From: Rubrivivax sp.
GTDB taxonomy: Bacteria > Pseudomonadota > Gammaproteobacteria > Burkholderiales > Burkholderiaceae_C
Direction: 5' to 3'
NCBI GenBank assembly: GCA_027484825.1
Contig: JAIXSE010000025.1
Span: 186,001 to 250,000 of the forward strand
Length of the DNA: 64,000 nucleotides
In this document: positions 35,100 to 43,848 of the stretch, one piece after another
Layout of the letters: the number at the start of each line of letters is the position of its first letter
Position numbering within the stretch: the stretch's first letter is position 1
Program-made: the position numbers and the translations under genes
Notes under the pieces: model-generated
The model's database searches: none
Told to the model about the DNA's origin: nothing
What the model saw: the letters and a program-made list of their open reading frames with translations, nothing else

Positions 35100-35200
35100 G
35101 CGCGCCGCCCCAAAGTCCAGCCGGACTTCAACATCAGCCCTGCGAACCGAGCAGCGCACACCAAGCCATGGGCAGGCCAGCATTTCGGGAGGAATCCAAT

Positions 35201-36268
35201 ATGTCATTCAATCGCCGATCGGCGTGTGTACTCGCGGCCATCGCCGCCCTGCTGACTGCCTGCGGCGGGGGCAGTTCCGACAACGACGGCGTCAAGCCGA
35301 CCAATCCCACCCTGAGCGCCAACCAAGCCGCTTTCGAAGAATTCCTGCTGACGCCGGGCGGCGGCAGCTATTTGCTGCACTGGTCGGTCAGCTTCACGTC
35401 GGCCAAGGGCTCGCTCAAGACGCTCTATTCCGACTCGAGCACCCTGGCGGCCTCGCCGCTGACCAGCGGCCCGCAAATCAGCATTCAGACCGACCCGGTC
35501 AACCTGACCACCGCGCTGCCCGCGGCGACGGTCACCCCCACCCGCGTGCTCAAGGACGGCACGATCCTCGTGGTGCCGGCCAAGGGCGTGGTCAACCGCA
35601 TCACCTATGTCGGCAATGACGTCCGCGTCGATGCGCTGGCCGAGGACAAGACGACCATCGCGTATTCCGCCATTCGCAGCAACTTCGAAACCGTGGCGCT
35701 GACCGGCCCGATCGTCAGTGCGCCGCAGGACTTCCTGCGTTTCCACGACTCGATCCTGGTCAATCCGAATGTGACCGATCCGGCCGCCACCTACCTGCCG
35801 GGCGCCAAGTACACGAAGTTCACCAAGACCAATCTGGGTGATCGCTACAACGCCTTCGACTGCCAGGCCGCCACCACGACGGCCAACATTTCGCCCTGCG
35901 CCACCAATACGACGCTGACGGCCGCGTTGACCACCGGCCTGACCTCCAACAGCGACGGCGTGACCTACCGTCTGTCGAATGGCACGCTTCGTACCGTCGG
36001 CGGCGTGCAGATCTGGGTGGCCACGTCCCCGCGTCCGAAGTCGGCCAACCTGACCTATCACGACGAATACCGCATCTACTTCGAGATGGGCGGCAACGTC
36101 TACACCGGCGCGCTGATCAAGGACGGTGCCGTGATGGGCGGCAGCTTCTACGTGTCCAACCCGAACAGCACCTCGACGTCGGTGGTGGACTTCATCACGC
36201 CGCTGTCCTACGACATCCGCCTGAACAAGGCTGCGCACGACAGCATCGTCAGCGCCATCAAGCTCTGA
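35201..36268 (+). CDS. Putative secreted lipoprotein, paralogue 1
   Basis: A 355-residue lipoprotein: signal with SACVLAAIAALLTA, lipobox L-T-A-C (Cys21) and a CGGGSS linker. The mature part is an unrecognised, probably beta-rich domain with segments SANQAAFEEFLL, YSDSSTLAASPLTSGPQISI and IYFEMGGNVYTGALIKDGA. Two cysteines in FDCQAATTTANISPC may form a disulfide. GGGAGGA precedes the ATG at 35201. The next gene is a paralogue (about two thirds identical by eye) with the same landmarks, so this is a tandem duplication. Likely exported to the cell envelope; function unknown. Confidence 0.85.
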   Translation: MSFNRRSACVLAAIAALLTACGGGSSDNDGVKPTNPTLSANQAAFEEFLLTPGGGSYLLHWSVSFTSAKGSLKTLYSDSSTLAASPLTSGPQISIQTDPVNLTTALPAATVTPTRVLKDGTILVVPAKGVVNRITYVGNDVRVDALAEDKTTIAYSAIRSNFETVALTGPIVSAPQDFLRFHDSILVNPNVTDPAATYLPGAKYTKFTKTNLGDRYNAFDCQAATTTANISPCATNTTLTAALTTGLTSNSDGVTYRLSNGTLRTVGGVQIWVATSPRPKSANLTYHDEYRIYFEMGGNVYTGALIKDGAVMGGSFYVSNPNSTSTSVVDFITPLSYDIRLNKAAHDSIVSAIKL

Positions 36269-36312
36269 TTTGACTGCAGGGCCGACAAGGCCCTGTGTTT
36301 GTCGTCACGCCC

Positions 36313-36339
36313 AAAGGCCTCCCCACGGAGGCCTTTTTT
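36313..36339. terminator. Intrinsic terminator after lipoprotein paralogue 1
   Basis: Stem AAAGGCCTCC (36313-36322) pairs with GGAGGCCTTT (36327-36336) around the loop CCAC and is followed by more T. It closes paralogue 1 and isolates it from paralogue 2. Confidence 0.9.
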
Positions 36340-36432
36340 GTATCCGCTTGGAGCCTCCCGGTCTGCGCCGCCATCCAAGACCCCCGAATGCACGACCCGT
36401 CTGGATTTCGACGTTCTTTCATTCCGCCCTCC

Positions 36433-36438
36433 TATACT
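36433..36438 (+). promoter_or_regulatory. -10-like box TATACT upstream of the second lipoprotein gene
   Basis: It lies in the same CCCTCCTATACTGCGC string found before the first paralogue, followed in both by a GC-rich CAAAG segment. This supports duplication of the gene together with its promoter. Confidence 0.45.
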
Positions 36439-36508
36439 GCGCCCGCCTCAAAGCCCGGCCGGTCACTGCACCGGACAACGGGCAGGCATTCACCAAAGGG
36501 AGGATTTC

Positions 36509-37615
36509 ATGATGTCATTCAATCGCCAATCGGCGTGTGTAGTCGCGGCCGTCGCCGCATTGCTGACGGCCTGCGGTGGCGGCTCTGATTCAACGGCCGA
36601 CACCAAGAGCGTGGCAACGTCCGCTGTCCGTTCAGAAGCGGCCACTTCTTCACCTGCCACGACCCTGAGCGCCAACCAGGCCGCCTTCGAAGAGTTCCTG
36701 GTGTCGCCGGCCACCGGCAGCTATCTGCTGCATTGGTATCAGGTGTATTCGGGGGGCCAGCCCTACCTCGTCAATGTCTATTCCGACTCAAGCACGCTGC
36801 CTGCGTCGCCGCTGACCGCGGGTCCTCAGATCAGCGTGCAGTCAGCGCCGCTCAACATCACCAAGACACTGGGCGATCCGACGCTGTTGCCCACGCGGGT
36901 GCTCAAGGGCGGCAAGATCCTGGTGGTGCCGTCAAAAGGCTTGGTGAACCGCACCTCCTACGTCGGTGATGACGTGCAGGTGGATGCCCTCGCCGACGAC
37001 AACACCACCGTCGCCTACTCGGCCATCCGCAGCCACTACGAGACGGTACCGCTCACCGGCACGCTCGCCACCTCACCCGCCGACTTCGCGCAGTTCCACG
37101 ACCCGCTGTTTGGCCGCGTCGGTGTGCTGGATACCACCGCGTCCTACGCGCCCGACTCCAAGTACATCAAGTTCACCAAGACCAATCTGGGGGACCGCTA
37201 CAACGCGGGTGACTGCGGCGCGGCAACGACCACCGCCAATGTGTCCCCATGCCGCACCGGCACGACCCTGTCCGCAGCACTGACCGCCGGCCAGCGGTCG
37301 AGCAGTGACGGCGTGACCTACTACCTGGCTGATGGCACGGTGCGCACCGTGGATGGGGTGCAGATCTGGGTGGCCAATGCCCCGCGACCCAAGTCCGCGA
37401 CGCTGAGCTACACCCAGGAATTCCGCATCTACTTCGAGCTGGGCGGCAACGTCTACACCGGCTCGCTGATCAAGGACGGCACGGTGCTGGGCGGGAGCTA
37501 TTACGTGTCCAACCCAAGCGCCACGGTGCTGGTGGACCGGCTGACCTTCCTGCCCTACGACATCCGCCTGAACAAGGCTGCGCACGACAGCATCGTGGCC
37601 GCCGTGAAGATCTGA
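36509..37615 (+). CDS. Putative secreted lipoprotein, paralogue 2
   Basis: A 368-residue lipoprotein with a signal containing SACVVAAVAALLTA and lipobox L-T-A-C (Cys22). Its linker is about 13 residues longer than paralogue 1 because of a Ser/Ala/Thr-rich insertion (about 27-50). The mature domain shares SANQAAFEEFL, YSDSSTLPASPLTAGPQIS, KFTKTNLGDRYNAGDC and the C-terminal YDIRLNKAAHDSIVAAVKI. Two ATGs (36509, 36512) are possible. It has its own TATACT box and terminator, so it can be expressed independently. Function unknown. Confidence 0.85.
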   Translation: MMSFNRQSACVVAAVAALLTACGGGSDSTADTKSVATSAVRSEAATSSPATTLSANQAAFEEFLVSPATGSYLLHWYQVYSGGQPYLVNVYSDSSTLPASPLTAGPQISVQSAPLNITKTLGDPTLLPTRVLKGGKILVVPSKGLVNRTSYVGDDVQVDALADDNTTVAYSAIRSHYETVPLTGTLATSPADFAQFHDPLFGRVGVLDTTASYAPDSKYIKFTKTNLGDRYNAGDCGAATTTANVSPCRTGTTLSAALTAGQRSSSDGVTYYLADGTVRTVDGVQIWVANAPRPKSATLSYTQEFRIYFELGGNVYTGSLIKDGTVLGGSYYVSNPSATVLVDRLTFLPYDIRLNKAAHDSIVAAVKI

Positions 37616-37662
37616 GGGGACATCCGGGCTGCCAAGGCCCGGTGGTGCTCATCTCTCGCACA

Positions 37663-37687
37663 GGGTCTCCTGACGGAGGCCCCTTTT
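37663..37687. terminator. Intrinsic terminator after lipoprotein paralogue 2
   Basis: GGGTCTCC (37663-37670) pairs with GGAGGCCC (37675-37682), with one wobble, around the loop TGAC, then CTTTT. It parallels the terminator of paralogue 1. Confidence 0.85.
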
Positions 37688-37784
37688 CGTTGCCGGGCCC
37701 CTCTTCAAGCCCCTTGGCCTGCCGGGACTTTGCTGCTTCACTTAGGGTGCGTGTTCTCACCCTCACACTCACAGGAAGGCAGTC

Positions 37785-38816
37785 ATGGACTATCGACAAC
37801 TGGGCCGCTCCGGCCTGAAGGTACCGGCACTCAGCCTGGGCACCGGCACCTTCGGCGGCAGCGGCGAATTCTTCGAGCGCTGGGGCAGTACGCAGGTCGA
37901 CGAAGCCCGGCGCATGGTGGACCTGTGCCTGGAGCACGGCCTGAACTTCTTCGACACCGCCGATGTGTACTCCGCCGGTCGCTCGGAAGAGGTGCTGGGC
38001 CAGGCCTTGAAGGGCCGCCGCGACAAGGTGCTGATCTCCAGCAAGGGCACCTTCACCATGGGCACCGGCCCCAACGACGTGGGCTCCTCCCGCTATCACA
38101 TCACGCGCGCCGTCGAGGCCAGCCTGCAGCGCCTGGGCACCGATCACATCGACCTGTATTTCATGCACGGCTTCGACGCCCTGACCCCGGTGGACGAAAC
38201 CCTGCGCGCGCTGGACGACCTCATCACCGCCGGCAAGATCGGCTACATCGGCGCGTCCAACTTCTCCGGCTGGCATCTGATGAAGTCGCTGGCCACGTCG
38301 GAAAAATACGGGCTGGGTCGCTATGTGGCCTACCAGGGCTACTACTCCCTGATCGGCCGGGACTATGAATGGGAGCTGATGCCCCTGGCCCTGGACCAGG
38401 GCGTGGGCACGATGGTGTGGAGCCCGCTGGGCTGGGGACGGCTGACCGGCAAGATCCGGCGCGGTCAGGACCACAGCAGCGGGCGCATCGCCTCCGGCGG
38501 TGCGGTCGGCGGCCCGCCGGTGGATGACGAGCACCTCTTCCGCGTGGTGGACGTGCTGGACGACATCGCCCGTCAGCGTGAGAAGACGGTGGCGCAAGTG
38601 GCGCTGAACTGGGTGCTGCGGCGGCCGTCCGTGGCCAATGTGGTGATCGGCGCGCGCAATCAGGAGCAGCTTCAGCAGAACCTGGGTGCGCTCGGCTGGG
38701 AGCTGTCCCCTGACGACATCGCCCGGCTGGACGACGCCAGCCACAAGGAACCGGCCTATCCCTACTGGCATCAGAAGGGCTTCGCGTCGCGCAATCCCAA
38801 ACCGACTCGCTGGTGA
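37785..38816 (+). CDS. Aldo/keto reductase
   Basis: NADPH-dependent AKR of 343 residues with the catalytic tetrad Asp57 (FFDTADVY), Tyr62, Lys87 (ISSKG) and His128 (YFMHGFD). Cofactor-binding landmarks follow: WSPLGWGRLTGKIRR, and a C-terminal VIGARNQEQLQQNLGA. This resembles the AKR type often annotated as an aryl-alcohol or potassium-channel-like reductase (AKR6/AKR12). It lies convergent with the AraC regulator gene, 19 bp apart. Confidence 0.93.
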   Translation: MDYRQLGRSGLKVPALSLGTGTFGGSGEFFERWGSTQVDEARRMVDLCLEHGLNFFDTADVYSAGRSEEVLGQALKGRRDKVLISSKGTFTMGTGPNDVGSSRYHITRAVEASLQRLGTDHIDLYFMHGFDALTPVDETLRALDDLITAGKIGYIGASNFSGWHLMKSLATSEKYGLGRYVAYQGYYSLIGRDYEWELMPLALDQGVGTMVWSPLGWGRLTGKIRRGQDHSSGRIASGGAVGGPPVDDEHLFRVVDVLDDIARQREKTVAQVALNWVLRRPSVANVVIGARNQEQLQQNLGALGWELSPDDIARLDDASHKEPAYPYWHQKGFASRNPKPTRW

Positions 38817-38835
38817 GCGTTCCGCAGCGCTTCGG

Positions 38836-39762
38836 TCAGGCCGCGACGGCCCGCTGGTGCCGGACGAAGCGGCCCGGCGGCTGACCGACATGGCGGGTGA
38901 AGGCCACGCCAAATGCACTGACCGAGCGGTATCCCACCCGCTCCGCCACTTCGGCGACCGGCTGGCCGTCCTTCACCAGCATCTGCCGCGCCAGCGCCAT
39001 GCGCCAGGAGAGTAGATATTCCTGAGGCGCCACCCCCACCACGCGGCCAAAGCGTTCAAAGAAGGCGGACCGGGACATCGCCGCCCGCCGCGCCAGTTCC
39101 TGCACCGTCCAGGCGGTGTCGGGATGCTCGTGGATGGCCCGCAGGGCCTGAGCCAGGCGCGGATCACTCAGCCCGCGCACCAGCCCGGGCGTGGAGGCGG
39201 TCTGGGCCGAGGCGCGGAAGGCCTCGATCAGCATCACCTCGAGCAGTCGCGCCGTGATCCAGTCGCGGCCCGGGCGCTGGGCGCGGGCCTCGTCGCCCAG
39301 CAACTGGACGAGGCTGGCCAGCCGTGCATCGCCGCGCACATGGATCCAGCGCGGCAGCAGCGACACCAGCAGCGAGGCATCGGCTGCGCCAAATTCGCAA
39401 CTGCCCACCAGCAGCCGGGTGTCTACCGGACCTTCAGGATCGCCCACACGGGCTCCGCCTGCGATGGCTTCAATCGGGGTGAGGACAACCTCGTCCGGCG
39501 CCGGTGGCAACCGGTCCAGACTGGACGTGGCAAAGCCCTGGGAGGCGGGCAGCAGGACAAAGTCGCCTGCGCCAAGGGTCAAGGTCTCGCCAGACGCATC
39601 GTCATCCACTCGCAAGTGGCATCCGCCTTCCAGCACCACAAGATAAAACGGCCGTCCCAGTTCCGAGCGGCGCACCGCCCACGGCGCGGTGGCCATCACC
39701 TGTTTGGAGAACGGCGCGGTCGGCTGCAGCAAGGACACCACCTCGGCCAAGGGATCGATCAT
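38836..39762 (-). CDS. AraC family transcriptional regulator
   Basis: A 308-residue regulator with an N-terminal cupin-like sensor (MIDPLAEVVSLLQPTAPFSK; WAVRRSELGRPFYLVV) and a C-terminal AraC/XylS double HTH, whose second helix region reads VAEVAERVGYRSVSAFGVAFTRHVGQPPGRF. The cupin family (AraC_binding/cupin_6) commonly senses small aromatic or organic molecules. It is divergent from the SDR gene (100-bp gap), which is the prime candidate target. The aldo/keto reductase gene is next to it. Confidence 0.92.
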   Translation of the reverse strand: MIDPLAEVVSLLQPTAPFSKQVMATAPWAVRRSELGRPFYLVVLEGGCHLRVDDDASGETLTLGAGDFVLLPASQGFATSSLDRLPPAPDEVVLTPIEAIAGGARVGDPEGPVDTRLLVGSCEFGAADASLLVSLLPRWIHVRGDARLASLVQLLGDEARAQRPGRDWITARLLEVMLIEAFRASAQTASTPGLVRGLSDPRLAQALRAIHEHPDTAWTVQELARRAAMSRSAFFERFGRVVGVAPQEYLLSWRMALARQMLVKDGQPVAEVAERVGYRSVSAFGVAFTRHVGQPPGRFVRHQRAVAA

Positions 39763-39862
39763 CTGGACGATCTCGACAAAATGCTGGAGCTTGCAGTGTA
39801 GTCAGTCCAGGCATCGACCCATATCGTCAGGGACGTCTTCACTTCTACCTGCAAAGGCCGCC

Positions 39863-40702
39863 ATGACCGCTCCCTTCATCGCTCCCTTGACCGCTCCCTC
39901 GACCGTCCTCATCACCGGCTGCTCCTCCGGCTTCGGCCTCGAGACCGCACGGCTCTTCCTGGACCGCGGCTGGCAGGTGGTCGCCACCATGCGCAAGCCC
40001 GACCCTGATCTGCTGCCCCGCTCCGATCGCCTGCGGCTGCTGCCGCTGGACGTGACCCAGCCGGACAGCATCGCGGCATGCATCCGCCATGCGGGGCCCA
40101 TCGACGCCTTGGTCAACAACGCCGGCGTGGGCATGCTGGCGCCGCTGGAAGGCACGTCGCTGGCCTCGGCCCACGAGCTGTTCCAGACCAACACCCTGGG
40201 CACCATCGCCATGACGCAGGCCGTGCTGCCGCAGTTCCGCCAGCGACGCGCCGGCGTCGTGGTGAATGTGACCTCCAGCGTCACCCTCAAGCCCTTGCCG
40301 CTGCTTTCGGTCTACACGGCCAGCAAGGCGGCGGTGAATGCCTTCACCGAATCCCTGGCCCTGGAATTGGCGCCCTTCGATGTGCGGGTGCGTCTGGTGT
40401 TGCCGGGCCGCGCGCCGACCACCCGCTTCGGGGCCAATGCGCAGGCCCGCATGGCGGGTCAGGTGCCGCAGGCGTATGCAGATTTCGTGCAGGCGGTGTT
40501 TGCTTCGGTGCGCAGCGGTGACGCCCCCACCACCCAGGGCACCGACGTGTCGGAAGCGGTCTGGCGCGCCGTCACCGATCCGTCAGCGCCGATGCGCCTT
40601 CCGGCAGGCGCGGATGCCGTGGCGCTGGCGGAAGGATCCGGCCTTCGGCCAGATGCAAGGTCTGTTCCCCGAATCGGTCCAGATCAGCCGGGTCGTGGGT
40701 AA
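39863..40702 (+). CDS. SDR family oxidoreductase
   Basis: Short-chain dehydrogenase of 279 residues. It shows TVLITGCSSGFGLETARLFL near the N-terminus, NNAGVG and the active-site YTASKAAVNAF with Tyr and Lys. The N-terminus is extended by 12 residues of Pro/Ala/Thr repeats. Its C-terminal end is unusual: after the normal LPAGADAVALAE the frame runs on for about 24 residues, opposite the end of modC, giving a 131-bp convergent overlap. This tail may be a stop-codon loss. It is probably controlled by the divergent AraC regulator. Confidence 0.9.
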   Translation: MTAPFIAPLTAPSTVLITGCSSGFGLETARLFLDRGWQVVATMRKPDPDLLPRSDRLRLLPLDVTQPDSIAACIRHAGPIDALVNNAGVGMLAPLEGTSLASAHELFQTNTLGTIAMTQAVLPQFRQRRAGVVVNVTSSVTLKPLPLLSVYTASKAAVNAFTESLALELAPFDVRVRLVLPGRAPTTRFGANAQARMAGQVPQAYADFVQAVFASVRSGDAPTTQGTDVSEAVWRAVTDPSAPMRLPAGADAVALAEGSGLRPDARSVPRIGPDQPGRG

Positions 40703-41306
40703 TCATCAGCATCGGAATGCCGATGTCATCCAGCAGCGCCTGCAGCTCCGCACGGGTGTGCTCACGCAGGGACGGGTCCAGCGCGGAGAACGGTTCATCC
40801 AGCAGCAGCGCGCGCGGTTCGTTGACCAGGGCTCGCGCCAGAGCCGTCCGCTGCCGCTGCCCGCCGGAGAGCTGGTGCGGCCACTGGTCCGCCACTCGGT
40901 CCAGGCCCAGGGCGTGCAGCCAGCGGTCGACCGCCGGATGGCGCGTGGAGGGGCGCGGATTGAGCCATCCGCGTTGCAGGCCAAAAGCGATGTTCTGCCG
41001 CACGCTCAGGTGAGGAAACAAGGCGTAGTCCTGGAACAGGTAGCCGAGCTTTCGCGCACGGGCCGGCACATCGATGCGGCGGGCGACGTCCAACACGGGC
41101 TCGCCCTCGACGAGGATGTGGCCTTCATCCGGCCGAAGCAGCCCCGCCACCGCCTGCAGCGTCAGGCTCTTACCGGCGCCGGAAGGCCCGAAGATCACCG
41201 TGCGACGGGCATGGGTGCGGAAACAGACTTCCAGGTCGAATGACCGCCCCGCCCCACCAACACGCTTGCGGACGTCCACCTCAAAGCTGATCGGTGCGCC
41301 GCTCAT
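40572..41306 (-). CDS. modC: Molybdate ABC transporter ATP-binding protein, short form
   Basis: ABC ATPase of 244 residues with Walker A GPSGAGKS (40-47), Q-loop LFQDYALFPHLSV, signature QLSGGQRQRTALARAL, Walker B LLLDEPFSALDP and the H-loop MITHDPADLD. The C-terminal TOBE/molybdate-binding domain that makes usual ModC about 350 residues long is missing. ATGA overlap with modB shows translational coupling. The 3' end overlaps the SDR gene on the other strand by 131 bp. Confidence 0.9.
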   Translation of the reverse strand: MSGAPISFEVDVRKRVGGAGRSFDLEVCFRTHARRTVIFGPSGAGKSLTLQAVAGLLRPDEGHILVEGEPVLDVARRIDVPARARKLGYLFQDYALFPHLSVRQNIAFGLQRGWLNPRPSTRHPAVDRWLHALGLDRVADQWPHQLSGGQRQRTALARALVNEPRALLLDEPFSALDPSLREHTRAELQALLDDIGIPMLMITHDPADLDRFGEQTLHLAEGRILPPAPRHPRLPEGASALTDR

Positions 41307-41971
41307 GCCAGGCTCCTGGGCCGCGCCAGCCGTCCGGCGCTGAGCAGGACCGCCACGCAGGTGACCGAGATGATGATCACCAGCAGATTGGCCGTGTCGT
41401 CCTGGCCGGCCTGCACGGCTTCGTAGACGGCAATCGACAGCGTCTGCGTCTTGCCGGGAATGCTGCCCGCCACCATCAAGGTGGCGCCGAACTCTCCCAG
41501 CGCGCGGGCGAAGGCCAGCAGCACGCCCGCCAGCACACCGCGCCAGGCCATCGGCAAGGTGACCCGGAAGAACAGCGCCCATTCGCCCAGGCCCAGCACG
41601 CGCGCGGCCTTTTCCAGCTGCGGATCCACGCCTTCGAAGGCGGCACGGGCCGACTTGGCCACCAGCGGGAACGACACGATGGCCGCCGCCAGTACCGCCC
41701 CCTGCCAGGTGAAGATCAGTTGCACGCCGAAGTGCTCATACAACCAGCCGCCCAGCCAGCCGCGTCGGCCGATCACCACCAGCAGGTAGTAGCCCAGCAC
41801 CGTCGGCGGCAACACCATGGGCAGGGTGAGCACGGCATCGGCCAACTCCCGGCCCGGAAAACGCCAGCGCGCCAATGCAAATCCCGCCGCCAACCCGAAG
41901 ACCAGGTTCAGCAGCGTGGCCCACCCGGCCACCTTCAGGGACAGGGACAGTGCAATCCAGGCCGCATCCAT
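41303..41971 (-). CDS. modB: Molybdate ABC transporter permease
   Basis: Inner-membrane permease of 222 residues with five to six spans. It carries the N-terminal WIALSLSLKVAGWATLLNLVF and the EAA-type coupling loop FEGVDPQLEKAARVLGLGEWALFFRVTLP. PMVLPPTVLGYYLL is typical of ModB. It is co-transcribed between modA (10-bp gap) and modC (ATGA overlap). Confidence 0.93.
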   Translation of the reverse strand: MDAAWIALSLSLKVAGWATLLNLVFGLAAGFALARWRFPGRELADAVLTLPMVLPPTVLGYYLLVVIGRRGWLGGWLYEHFGVQLIFTWQGAVLAAAIVSFPLVAKSARAAFEGVDPQLEKAARVLGLGEWALFFRVTLPMAWRGVLAGVLLAFARALGEFGATLMVAGSIPGKTQTLSIAVYEAVQAGQDDTANLLVIIISVTCVAVLLSAGRLARPRSLA

Positions 41972-41981
41972 GCCGATGCGG

Positions 41982-42839
41982 TCAGGGTTTGCCGAAGCCG
42001 TACTTCGCCAGCACGGCCTGGCCGTCGGCGGACAGGGCGAAGTCGATGAAGGCCTTGGCGCCCACCGGATTGGGACCTTGCTGCACCACGGCCATCGGGT
42101 AGCGGATCGGCACCTCCGTGGGCACCGTCAGCACGATGCGCACTTTGGTGTTCTGCACCAGCGCATCCGTGCCATAGACAAAGCCGGCCTCGGCTTCGCC
42201 GCGCGCCACATAGTCCAAGGCCTGGCGCACGTTCTGCGCATAGACCGCCTTGGGCTCGACCGCCGTCCACAAACGGGCGGCTTCCAGAGCGCCCTTCGCA
42301 TAGCGCCCGGCCGGCACGCCTTCGGGCTTGCCCACGGCAACGCGCTTCACGCCCGCCTGCTGCAAGTCCGCCAGCGAGCGCAGCGGCAGTCCGCCCTCCA
42401 GGGGCGTGATCAACACCAGGGAGTTGCTGACGAAGTCGCGCCGACTTCCCGGAGCGAGCAACTGCTGTTGCTGCGCCCGGTCCATGGTCTCCTGGTCGGC
42501 GGATGCGAACACGTCCACCGGGGCGCCCTTGGCGATCTGGGCCAGCAGGGCATCGGACGCCGCGAAGTTGAGCAGCAGCTTACTGCCGGGGTGACGGGCC
42601 TCAAAGGCGGGGGCCAGTTCCTTGAATGCATTGGTCAGGCTGGCGGCCGCGGAGACGGTGATGTCGGCCGCCCGAGCGGCGACGCCAGTCAGACTCAAGC
42701 CCAGGCCCATGCCAAGCACCAACATCGCCGACAGGGCCGTGCGACGTCCGGATGAGCGCCGGCTCAGTGAAGAGGTTTCCGGCCAAGCCCGGGTGGGGGT
42801 CTGGTGATTCAACGGGGCTGGTCGCTGCAGTCGGGTCAT
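41982..42839 (-). CDS. modA: Molybdate ABC transporter substrate-binding protein
   Basis: Periplasmic molybdate-binding protein of 285 residues. A long N-terminal region with an export signal (LSAMLVLGMGLGLSLTGVAARA-ADI) leads to the mature ITVSAAASLTNAFKELAPAFE. Molybdate-contact segments are AAASLTNAF, FAASDALLAQIAKGAPVDVFASAD and FVYGTDALVQ. AGGAG lies just upstream of the ATG at 42839. A candidate ModE-type operator lies about 45-70 bp upstream. Confidence 0.93.
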   Translation of the reverse strand: MTRLQRPAPLNHQTPTRAWPETSSLSRRSSGRRTALSAMLVLGMGLGLSLTGVAARAADITVSAAASLTNAFKELAPAFEARHPGSKLLLNFAASDALLAQIAKGAPVDVFASADQETMDRAQQQQLLAPGSRRDFVSNSLVLITPLEGGLPLRSLADLQQAGVKRVAVGKPEGVPAGRYAKGALEAARLWTAVEPKAVYAQNVRQALDYVARGEAEAGFVYGTDALVQNTKVRIVLTVPTEVPIRYPMAVVQQGPNPVGAKAFIDFALSADGQAVLAKYGFGKP

Positions 42840-42881
42840 GGGCGCTCCTGAAAACACCGGCGGACAGGGGCGCGATGTCGG

Positions 42882-42909
42882 AGCGCAATATATCGCAGGA
42901 TATGACGCC
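42882..42909. promoter_or_regulatory. Candidate ModE box upstream of modA
   Basis: An 11-6-11 arrangement: AGCGCAATATA (42882-42892), a 6-base spacer and GATATGACGCC (42899-42909). It is close to the ModE consensus ATCGCTATATA-N6-TATATAACGAT, matching 9 of 11 and about 7 of 11. The AT-rich core is a stark contrast to the GC-rich surroundings. It lies between the modA start and the downstream end of the SDR gene, so repression of modABC by molybdate-bound ModE is a fair inference. Confidence 0.6.
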
Positions 42910-42945
42910 GGGTGCATCCAGGGCCACCGGCGTCACTGTCCGTCC

Positions 42946-43698
42946 TCAGACCTGGGCCATGCCGCCGTCCACGAACAGCTCGATGCCGTTGATGAAGCTG
43001 GACGCGTCGGAGGCGAGAAACGCCACCACGCTCCCGACTTCAGACGGCTGGCCCAGACGCCCCAGCGGCACCTGCGAGCTGAGATAGTTGAACAGGACCT
43101 GGCGGGAGGCATCGTCCTGCGCCAGCCCACTCAGGCCCGGCGTGTGGATCGGGCCCGGGCTGACCGCATTCACGCGGATGCCGCGGTCCTTCAGTTCCAC
43201 CGCCCAGGACCGCGCGAAGTTGCGAACGGCGGCCTTGCTGGCGCTGTAGACGCTGAAGCTGGCGCCGCCCTGCACCGAGGTGGTGGACGAGGTCAGGATG
43301 ATCGACGCCCCTTCGCTCAGCAGCGGCAAGGCCTTTTGCACGGTGAACAGGACGCCGCGCACATTGGTGCCGAAGATGCGGTCGAAGTGCTCTTCCGTGA
43401 TGGCGCCCAGCGGCAGCATGTCGCCGCCTCCGGCGTTGGCAAACAGAATGTCGATGCGACCGGCGCGTTTGGCGATGTCTGCATAGACGCGGTCCAGATC
43501 ACCCAAGACCGAGGCGTCCGCCCGGATGCCGGAGGCCTGCGGGCCGATGTCGGCAACGGCGGCGTCCAGTTCCGCCTGACGGCGGCCAGTGATGAAGACA
43601 CGCGCACCCTGGGCGGCCAACTCCTTGGCGGACGCCAGGCCGATGCCGGTGCTGCCGCCGGTGACCAGCGCGATCTTCGATTCAAGAGACTTGTTCAT
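42946..43698 (-). CDS. SDR family oxidoreductase
   Basis: Classical SDR of 250 residues with VTGGSTGIGLASAKEL, NAGGGDMLPLG, the catalytic Ser (TSSTTS) and YSASKAAVRNFARSW. It ends DASSFINGIELFVDGGMAQV. The ATG at 43698 has GGAG upstream; the four codons before it come from a GTG at 43710. It is divergent from a LysR regulator (150-bp gap), the usual pair in which the regulator controls the reductase. It is on the same strand as modABC but belongs to a separate unit. Confidence 0.93.
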   Translation of the reverse strand: MNKSLESKIALVTGGSTGIGLASAKELAAQGARVFITGRRQAELDAAVADIGPQASGIRADASVLGDLDRVYADIAKRAGRIDILFANAGGGDMLPLGAITEEHFDRIFGTNVRGVLFTVQKALPLLSEGASIILTSSTTSVQGGASFSVYSASKAAVRNFARSWAVELKDRGIRVNAVSPGPIHTPGLSGLAQDDASRQVLFNYLSSQVPLGRLGQPSEVGSVVAFLASDASSFINGIELFVDGGMAQV

Positions 43699-43848
43699 GG
43701 TGAGCTCCACAAGGAAGGTTGAGGGGAAGGTGCGGCGGGTGGCCGCATGTCTTCAATGTAGGCAGGCTCGATTGATCCAGAAAGAGCGTTAAATCGAAAT
43801 GACTATTCATGGCTGTAGATAATCCGGACCGTCACTCCCTCATGACTC

